Part shown: piece after piece, positions 6,479 to 10,878 of the stretch
Position numbering within the stretch: position 1 is the stretch's first letter
Layout of the letters: every line of letters starts with the position of its first letter
NCBI GenBank assembly: GCA_035524095.1
Contig: DATKPK010000064.1
Coordinates: 1-10,878 of the forward strand
DNA: 10,878 nucleotides
DNA from: DATJUF01 sp035524095
GTDB lineage: Bacteria > Desulfobacterota > Binatia > Binatales > Binataceae
Direction: 5' to 3'
Program-made: the position numbers and the translations under genes
Notes under the pieces: generated by a model
Told to the model about the DNA's origin: nothing
Databases searched by the model: none
What the model saw: only the letters and a program-made list of their open reading frames with translations

Positions 6479-7891
6479 ATGGAAGATAAGCTGGTCGAAT
6501 TTGCCAACCTTCTGCGCCAGAACGGCGTGCGCGTATCGCTGGCCGAAACCCTTGATGCGGTTTCCGCCAGCGACGTGACCGGACTCGGCGAACGCGACGC
6601 CTTCCGTTCGGCATTACGCGCGACGATGATCAAGCGCGCCACCGAACTGCCGGTCTTCGAGGAGCTGTTCGACGTCTATTTTTCGGGCCTCGGCGAGATC
6701 ATCAAGGGCGCCAGCAAAGCGGTGCAAGACGCCCTCTCGATGGGCGATAAGGAGTTCCAGGAATTCCTCGATGAAGTCGAGGAGATGATGAAAAAGCATG
6801 GCCAGGAACTCTCCGAACTGGCCAAGCAACTCCTGCAGAACAATGACGGCCAGCTCGAAAAGATGATGCGCGAGGCGGCGCGCGCCGTGCGCATGCAGGG
6901 AATTCAGCGCACGATTGAGGAAAACTATTTCGCCCGCGCGCTAGCCCGCGCCCTTGGCCTCGACAAAATCGAAGCTGAAATCAAGGAATTGCGCGAACAA
7001 CTCGAAAAACTCGAGATGGGTTCGGCGTTGCGGGCGAAGATGGAAGAGTATCTCGACCGGCGGCTCAAGATGCTCGACGACATCATCCGCAAGTACGTCC
7101 GTCAGGAGCGCGAAAAGCGAGACCTGAAAGCGCGCGAAGAAACCCGGATGAATCAGCTCGGCGACAAGAGCTTCTACTACCTCAGCGACGAGGAGATGGA
7201 GAAGATGCGCGAGGCCGTTTCACGCCTGGCGCAGCGCCTCAAGAACATCATCACAGTGCGGCGCAAGCGGATGAAAAAAGGCCGCTTCGATATCAAGCGC
7301 ACGCTCCGCGCAAATCTCGTCAATGGCGGCGTACCGTTCAAGCTCCGCTTCGAGAAGCGCAAGCGCGAAAAGCCGCAGATTCTCATCCTTTGCGACGTCT
7401 CGGACTCGGTCCGCAATGCGTCGCGCTTCATGCTTCAATTTGTCTACTCGCTGCAAGATCTCTATTCGCGTGTGCGCAGCTTCGTGTTCGTCGCCGACGT
7501 CGGCGAGGTTACCGAGAGTTTCCGCACCAACGATGTCAAGGAAGCTCTCGACGTAGCCCTCAAAGGCGATATCATCAACGTCTATGCACATTCGGATTTC
7601 GGCCGCTCATTCCGCAATTTCGTTGGCGACCATATCGGCGCTGTTAACAAGCGTACCACTGTCATCGTGCTTGGTGACGCGCGCAATAACTACAACTTGC
7701 CGCATGACTGGTGCCTGCGCGAGATTCGCCAGCGCGCCAAGCGCATAATCTGGCTCAACCCGGAGAGCCGTAACACGTGGGGATTCGGCGACAGCGAGAT
7801 GGATCGGTACGCGCCTCATTGCGACCTGGTGGAGGAGTGCCGCAACCTCAACCAGCTCTATCGCGTCATAGATCAGCTCGTGCCGCGCTAA
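6479..7891 (+). CDS. VWA domain protein, CoxE-like partner of MoxR
   Basis: A 470-residue protein with a long helical N-terminal part, a charged coiled-coil-like region around residues 155-225 rich in Glu, Lys and Arg, and a C-terminal VWA domain (about 300-470). The metal-ion site DxSxS is present as DVSDS, with D306, S308 and S310. The preceding GRFDIKRTLRANLVNGG block and the ILILCDVSDSV block match the CoxE-like family (Pfam VWA_CoxE). The later VIVLGDARNNY supplies the final acidic residue. CoxE-like proteins work with the MoxR ATPase CoxD in maturing the CO dehydrogenase metal centre, and homologues exist beside many other MoxR genes. Here no CO dehydrogenase is seen, so the target is open. 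GGAG at 6465-6468 lies ten bases before the ATG. The TAA is followed by a short hairpin at 7897-7913 with no T-tract. Confidence 0.92.
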   Translation: MEDKLVEFANLLRQNGVRVSLAETLDAVSASDVTGLGERDAFRSALRATMIKRATELPVFEELFDVYFSGLGEIIKGASKAVQDALSMGDKEFQEFLDEVEEMMKKHGQELSELAKQLLQNNDGQLEKMMREAARAVRMQGIQRTIEENYFARALARALGLDKIEAEIKELREQLEKLEMGSALRAKMEEYLDRRLKMLDDIIRKYVRQEREKRDLKAREETRMNQLGDKSFYYLSDEEMEKMREAVSRLAQRLKNIITVRRKRMKKGRFDIKRTLRANLVNGGVPFKLRFEKRKREKPQILILCDVSDSVRNASRFMLQFVYSLQDLYSRVRSFVFVADVGEVTESFRTNDVKEALDVALKGDIINVYAHSDFGRSFRNFVGDHIGAVNKRTTVIVLGDARNNYNLPHDWCLREIRQRAKRIIWLNPESRNTWGFGDSEMDRYAPHCDLVEECRNLNQLYRVIDQLVPR

Positions 7892-7988
7892 ACCAGGCCA
7901 GCATCGGGCTGGCGCAACGAGTCAGGTTGACGGTCGCAGCCGTTTGGGCCAAGATATTTAGAAGAGTAATTGCCAAGGCAATTGCATC

Positions 7989-8016
7989 AAAAAATGCGGT
8001 GGCGTGCGCACCGCAT
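7989..8016 (-). terminator. Terminator-like hairpin reading on the minus strand
   Basis: ATGCGGTG (7994-8001) and CACCGCAT (8009-8016) form a perfect 8-pair stem with a 7-base loop. Directly 5' on the plus strand is a run of A, so on the minus strand the stem is followed by a T-tract, the shape of an intrinsic terminator. No minus-strand gene ends here. It sits in the 170-base spacer between the VWA and DUF151 genes, close after the palindrome AATTGCC-aa-GGCAATT at 7968-7983. Confidence 0.5.
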
Positions 8017-8061
8017 GTCGAGCGCTCACGCCGCTCGGGGGTAGTGTTCAAGAGATCGTAT

Positions 8062-8601
8062 ATGGCCGTTCCGAAGGAAGATTTCATTCTGATGATGGTG
8101 GGCGGCCTGACGCTGGATCCAACCACGAAAATGCCCATCGTGGTGCTCAAAGACCCCGACAATAAGCTCAATCTCCCGATATGGATTGGTCCACTCGAAG
8201 CCGCCTCGATGGCTACCGAGATGGAGGGTATCAAGCCCCAGCGCCCGATGACTCACGACCTGATGCGCAATATGGTCGGTGAATTGGGTGCCACTGTCGA
8301 AGCAGTCGAGATTACCGAACTTCGCGAAAATACCTATTTCGCGCGGATCGAACTCAAGACTCGAGAGGGCGGACCTCTGCAAATCGACTCGCGTCCGTCA
8401 GACGCGATCGCGCTGGCGCTTCGAACCAAATCCCCTATCTACGTGGCCAAGGCAGTTCTCGAAGCGTCGAGCGAATTGCACGAATCGGCGAACGGGGAGG
8501 GTGCTTCGACGCCTGATCAGAATCTAGCGGGCGTTTCGCGCGACAAATGGTCGGAAATCCTCGAGAAAATGTCGCCCGACGATTTCAAGTACAAAATGTA
8601 G
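8062..8601 (+). CDS. Bifunctional nuclease family protein (DUF151/BFN)
   Basis: A 179-residue protein of the DUF151 family (Pfam DNase-RNase), named from plant bifunctional nuclease. The family pattern is clear: GLTLDPTTKMPIVVLKD (residues 15-31), LPIWIGPLEA (38-47), RPMTHDLM (61-68) and RPSDAIALALR (111-121). The C-terminal tail ends DDFKYKM, a conserved ending in many proteobacterial-type members. Nuclease activity has been reported for some family members, but its role in bacteria is unsettled. I chose the ATG at 8062 because homology begins right after it and AGAG lies 7 bases upstream; a GTG at 8044 is a weaker alternative, and the longer upstream frame overlaps the VWA gene. The TPR gene starts 66 bases later. 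Confidence 0.93.
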   Translation: MAVPKEDFILMMVGGLTLDPTTKMPIVVLKDPDNKLNLPIWIGPLEAASMATEMEGIKPQRPMTHDLMRNMVGELGATVEAVEITELRENTYFARIELKTREGGPLQIDSRPSDAIALALRTKSPIYVAKAVLEASSELHESANGEGASTPDQNLAGVSRDKWSEILEKMSPDDFKYKM

Positions 8602-8667
8602 GGTCAACCCCTGCTCATCCATCCATCAGAACTCACCAAAGCTATCGAGGCGTGCCAGCGTCATTAG

Positions 8668-9384
8668 ATGCCGACTCCGCATTACAAGCTCGATCGTAAA
8701 GAGCTCAAGCAACCCGACGAATTCATAACCTTCCTCGACCAGCTTGGCGACTTTATCGTCAATAATCTGGTCCGCGTGATTATTGGTGCCTTGGCCCTAA
8801 TTGCCTTCGTCGTGGTTTTCTATGCCGTCTCCTTTTATCAGGACCATCAGCGTCGGCTTGCTTCAGACCGCTTCTATGATGCTCTGACTGCCCTGAATCA
8901 TCGCGACTACAAAACGGCGGAGCAGGGCTTCAGTAGTCTCGCCACCGATAACCCCCGGCAAAGCCTCGGTCAGCTGGCGCGGCTCTATCTCGCCAGCGCC
9001 TTGATGGCCGACAACAACGACAAGGCCGCACGCGCTGCGTTGGCGGATTACCTCGCCGGCAGTGACCAGCCGCTTTATCGCAATATGGCTTTGATGGAAT
9101 TAGGCGCCGCAGACGAAAATCTCGGCGACTTCAAAGGCGCCCACGATGCCTACGCGCAAGCCGCCGATATCGACGGTCCCTCGAAGGCCCGCGCCCAGGT
9201 TGGCGTTGCCCGTACTTTGATCAAGCAGGGTGATACCAAGGGCGGCATCGAGGCCTATCAGCAGTTCCTCGCCAACAATCCATATTCTCCGATGCGCAAC
9301 TACGTTGTCGAAGCGCTCGCCACACTCGGCGTTGCAATCGAATCCCATTCCAGCGCGCCGGCGAACGCCGCCAGCGCAAATTAG
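8668..9384 (+). CDS. Membrane-anchored TPR protein (YfgM-like TPR_21)
   Basis: A 238-residue single-pass membrane protein. A charged cytoplasmic head of about 33 residues (MPTPHYKLDRKELKQPDEF) precedes one hydrophobic segment at about 34-57, and the rest is TPR-like helices outside. Repeats can be followed from RFYDALTALNHRDYKTAEQGF, through YRNMALMELGAADENLGDFK, to ARAQVGVARTLIKQGDTKGG. The layout resembles the TPR_21 (PF09976) group that includes E. coli YfgM, a translocon-associated periplasmic chaperone, but I infer only the architecture and not that function. The C-terminus ends in a low-complexity Ala/Ser stretch. An in-frame stop sits directly upstream of the ATG, so this is the first possible start; no good Shine-Dalgarno is seen. 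The gene is convergent with the DsbA-like gene, with 70 bases between them. Confidence 0.85.
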   Translation: MPTPHYKLDRKELKQPDEFITFLDQLGDFIVNNLVRVIIGALALIAFVVVFYAVSFYQDHQRRLASDRFYDALTALNHRDYKTAEQGFSSLATDNPRQSLGQLARLYLASALMADNNDKAARAALADYLAGSDQPLYRNMALMELGAADENLGDFKGAHDAYAQAADIDGPSKARAQVGVARTLIKQGDTKGGIEAYQQFLANNPYSPMRNYVVEALATLGVAIESHSSAPANAASAN

Positions 9385-9454
9385 CTATCGGAGATTGCCC
9401 GCTTCCACGCAGGATTGGGCCTTTCTGTCTTGAGATCGAGATAGCCTCGCGAAC

Positions 9455-10387
9455 CTATTTTCGCGCTTCCTGCAATTGCGACTTCACCACGAAATCGAAC
9501 ACCTGACTGCTCGGTAATCCCACCACCGGAACCCCGTTGACGATAAAGGTCGGCGTCGAGTTGACGTGGACCGAATTGCCGTCCTTCAAGTCCTGCTGAA
9601 CGTACGCCTCAGCCGCCTTGCCGAGAATGCAGGCATCCATCACCTTGGGGTCGAGCCCGGCCGCCTTGGTGTAGTCATCGATATGCTGGCGCAAGTTCTG
9701 CGGTGTAATTTCGCTCTGGTCGCGATAGAGATTATGCGCGAAGGACCAGAACGCGTCCGGATTCTGCTGCCGCGCACAGTCAGCGGCGACCGCGGCCTGC
9801 TCAGCCCACGCATGCATCTGGAGCGGGAAGTTTTTCCACACCAACCGCACTTGGCCTTTGTAGGTATTATTGACCATCGACTCGATTTCGCCGAACGCAT
9901 GGGCGCAGTACGGGCACTGGAAATCCGCGAACTCGACAATCGTAATCGGTGCGTCCGCCGGGCCCATCGACGGGCGATCCTTCAGGTCGAGGCTCTTCAC
10001 GTCGACTTTTTCCCACGGATGCTCACTATCGAACACCGCGTAACGTTGCGCGATTATCCCGTGCGTTCCCGAGGCGTCGGCGAAAACCTCAATCTCGGCC
10101 TTTTGCCCCTCCGGCGACGTGATCGTCACCGTGCGCGAGGCGACGCCGGGGAAAGGGCCAGGGGAGGGTGGTCCGAGGTTGATACTCTTGATGTCGGGCA
10201 GCAGCAGCCGCTTCTGCAACAGGGACTTGAGCATCGCGTCGCCGTTGCTCGCCGAGTCGGCGGCACGGGTGACGCCTCGTGCGCCGATACCTAAGGCTAC
10301 GCACGCGGCGAGGACTGCGGCAGCGGCGATGATTGAGAGGCGCGAGGTTCCGGGTCGGCGGAATGTCGGGTGCATGCGGTTACTCAT
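9455..10387 (-). CDS. DsbA-like thiol:disulfide oxidoreductase, membrane-anchored or secreted
   Basis: A 310-residue exported thioredoxin-fold protein. The N-terminus has a hydrophobic segment at about residues 18-36, and an LAAC at 26-29 fits a lipobox, so it may be a lipoprotein rather than signal peptidase I-cleaved. Residues about 45-135 form a separate N-terminal region before the thioredoxin fold. The DsbA domain (about 140-310) has the CPYC active site at 158-161, followed by the helical insert and the cis-proline loop STPTF (P279). This resembles the DsbA/thioredoxin_4 group that follows a small N-terminal domain. Two further cysteines, C204 and C253, could form a second disulfide. 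It likely oxidises or isomerises disulfides in the periplasm; no DsbB partner is in the window. The start may be 10387 or the Met at 10375; neither has a strong ribosome site. Confidence 0.9.
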   Translation of the reverse strand: MSNRMHPTFRRPGTSRLSIIAAAAVLAACVALGIGARGVTRAADSASNGDAMLKSLLQKRLLLPDIKSINLGPPSPGPFPGVASRTVTITSPEGQKAEIEVFADASGTHGIIAQRYAVFDSEHPWEKVDVKSLDLKDRPSMGPADAPITIVEFADFQCPYCAHAFGEIESMVNNTYKGQVRLVWKNFPLQMHAWAEQAAVAADCARQQNPDAFWSFAHNLYRDQSEITPQNLRQHIDDYTKAAGLDPKVMDACILGKAAEAYVQQDLKDGNSVHVNSTPTFIVNGVPVVGLPSSQVFDFVVKSQLQEARK

Positions 10388-10391
10388 GATA

Positions 10392-10421
10392 GAGATGCTT
10401 TGCGCGCCGCGCCAGCATCTC
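10392..10421. promoter_or_regulatory. Inverted repeat in the divergent spacer
   Basis: GAGATGCT (10392-10399) is perfectly complementary to AGCATCTC (10414-10421), enclosing a GC-rich 14-base loop. It starts five bases upstream of the DsbA-like gene start and ends two bases before the ATG of the plus-strand fragment. Possible operator or leader hairpin. Confidence 0.4.
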
Positions 10422-10423
10422 CA

Positions 10424-10600
10424 ATGCCTGCCTGGGGATACTCCGTCAGTCGTTTGCCTGCAAATATTTTCGACCCCGATGGCGCGTCCACCCCCGCTCC
10501 GCCCATCGTTCAGTTTGACGACGTCTCATATATTTTCAAACGTCTGACCTCCCGCGCGGTCTTTTGCCGGGAGTCTCTTCATCGACCCAACTTCGCATAA
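10424..10600 (+). pseudogene. Possible N-terminus of an ABC ATPase, broken by insertion
   Basis: The plus-strand frame starts at ATG 10424 (a TTG at 10454 is in frame) and runs 58 codons to TAA at 10600. Residues 27-40 (PIVQFDDVSYIFKR) look like the first beta strand of ABC transporter ATPases, which typically begin I-x-F-x-x-V-S-x-x-F. After residue 40 the sequence stops resembling that family: no Walker A, and the frame closes 18 codons later. The IS1595-type transposase begins 74 bases downstream. I read this as the 5' end of an ABC ATPase gene separated from its remainder by an insertion, with the junction around 10543. It is one short motif, so chance is possible. If real, the rest of the gene should lie beyond the insertion, past the window. 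Confidence 0.38.
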
Positions 10601-10638
10601 GAAACATTATGTCAACTAAGACGGGGATGTTACGGTTC

Positions 10639-10667
10639 TTGACTAACAATCCGGTTTGGACTAAATT
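10639..10667 (+). promoter_or_regulatory. Sigma-70-like promoter in front of the transposase
   Basis: TTGACT at 10639-10644 matches five of six consensus -35 bases. A 17-base spacer is followed by TAAATT at 10662-10667, a four-of-six -10 match. The expected transcription start (about seven bases downstream) falls at or near the first ATG of the transposase (10675), implying a leaderless or very short-leader message. Confidence 0.45.
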
Positions 10668-10674
10668 CTTATGC

Positions 10675-10878
10675 ATGATGACGTTCCAACAATTGATGGC
10701 GACCTTTCCTGATGAGGCTGCTTGCCGCACCTATCTGACGATGCGCCGGTGGCCGGATGGTCCGCGATGCCCTCGTTGCGATAACACCAAAGTCTATGAG
10801 TGCGGCCCTAACCGGCCTTTCCATTGGCAGTGCTTGAACTGCGGCAAATCCAAGCGCGCGCCTTATCGGTTTTCGGTT
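10675..10878 (+). CDS. IS1595-family transposase, N-terminal fragment
   Basis: The first 68 codons of a transposase that continues beyond the window. It opens MMTFQQLMATFPDEAACRTYL, where FPDEAACRTYL followed by RWPDGPRCPRC is characteristic of the IS1595 N-terminus. The zinc ribbon is CPRC (C32, C35) paired with CLNC (C53, C56), and the RPFHWQC and YRFSV blocks are family features. The DDE/N catalytic domain lies outside the window, so intactness cannot be judged. Met2 or Met8 could be the real start. There is no Shine-Dalgarno, but a promoter at 10639-10667 would place the message start close to the first ATG. Confidence 0.9.
   Translation, partial: MMTFQQLMATFPDEAACRTYLTMRRWPDGPRCPRCDNTKVYECGPNRPFHWQCLNCGKSKRAPYRFSV

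Larger units (their letters stand above)
10544..10878 (+). mobile_element. IS1595-family insertion sequence, left part (runs off the window)
   Basis: The transposase start at 10675 identifies the element. The left boundary is inferred only from where the ABC-like frame loses its similarity; the terminal inverted repeat and target duplication cannot be confirmed because the right end is outside the window. Within the presumed left end, GAC-c-TCCCG (10546-10554) pairs with CGGGAGTC (10568-10575) to form a hairpin with one bulged base. Confidence 0.4.

Noticed and set aside
7897..7913. Hairpin GCCAGC/GCTGGC after the VWA stop as terminator
   Set aside because: The stem is short and no T-tract follows, and the downstream gene is on the same strand.
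7777..8061. Upstream extension of the DUF151 frame
   Set aside because: It overlaps the end of the VWA gene and family homology begins only after the ATG at 8062.
8602..8667. In-frame continuation after the DUF151 stop, reading LLIHPSELTKAIEACQRH
   Set aside because: It looks faintly protein-like, but the DUF151 protein already has its usual DDFKYKM end and the stretch has no normal start codon, so readthrough or a micro-ORF is unsupported.
10536..10730. Minus-strand frame across the presumed insertion left end
   Set aside because: No motif, and it runs antisense to the transposase start and its promoter.
1..10878. CRISPR array, tRNA or rRNA genes
   Set aside because: No regularly spaced direct repeats, cloverleaf-like sequence or rRNA-like segment was seen on reading both strands.

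Overview
The window looks like chromosomal DNA of a Gram-negative bacterium. It carries the end of lpxC (lipid A synthesis), an exported DsbA-like thiol oxidoreductase, and two small proteins with Sec signal peptides. The DNA is moderately GC-rich, and the protein set (NRDE/TANGO2, bifunctional nuclease, MoxR plus CoxE-like VWA, membrane-anchored TPR protein) would suit an environmental or soil lineage near the old 'Deltaproteobacteria' (Desulfobacterota/Binatota-like). That placement is a guess from gene style, not a computed result.

Layout. (a) 1-2083, plus strand: the C-terminal part of lpxC, then an SDR oxidoreductase of pteridine-reductase type, then a QueC-like PP-loop synthetase. They are closely spaced and probably co-transcribed, ending at a strong hairpin (2107-2149). 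(b) 2171-4037, minus strand: an NRDE/TANGO2-family protein followed by two tandem paralogous genes for small secreted Cys/His-rich proteins. The paralogs share a conserved 24-base leader, and the DNA between them is rich in inverted repeats. (c) 4131-9384, plus strand: a FAD-dependent DAO/FOXRED1-type oxidoreductase, a MoxR AAA+ ATPase, a CoxE-like VWA protein, a DUF151 bifunctional-nuclease protein, and a single-pass membrane TPR protein. The MoxR and VWA genes form a recognisable functional pair, and the rest are probably housekeeping. (d) 9455-10387, minus strand: a DsbA-like protein with a CPYC active site. (e) 10388-10878: a short plus-strand reading frame that looks like the N-terminus of an ABC ATPase and stops being ABC-like after about 40 residues. 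It is followed by the 5' end of an IS1595-family transposase that runs off the window, suggesting an insertion that broke a gene.

How the genes work together. The SDR and the QueC-like enzyme both belong to chemistry that starts from GTP cyclohydrolase products (pterins and 7-deazapurines). MoxR plus a CoxE-like VWA protein usually act together in cofactor insertion or maturation of a target enzyme, but no obvious target is encoded here. The least explained part is the pair of Cys/His-rich secreted proteins: they keep four cysteines and a His-rich core but differ in whether a long His-rich tail is present. No CRISPR array, tRNA or rRNA was seen. No gene-free stretch exceeds about 300 bases; the longest is 10388-10674.
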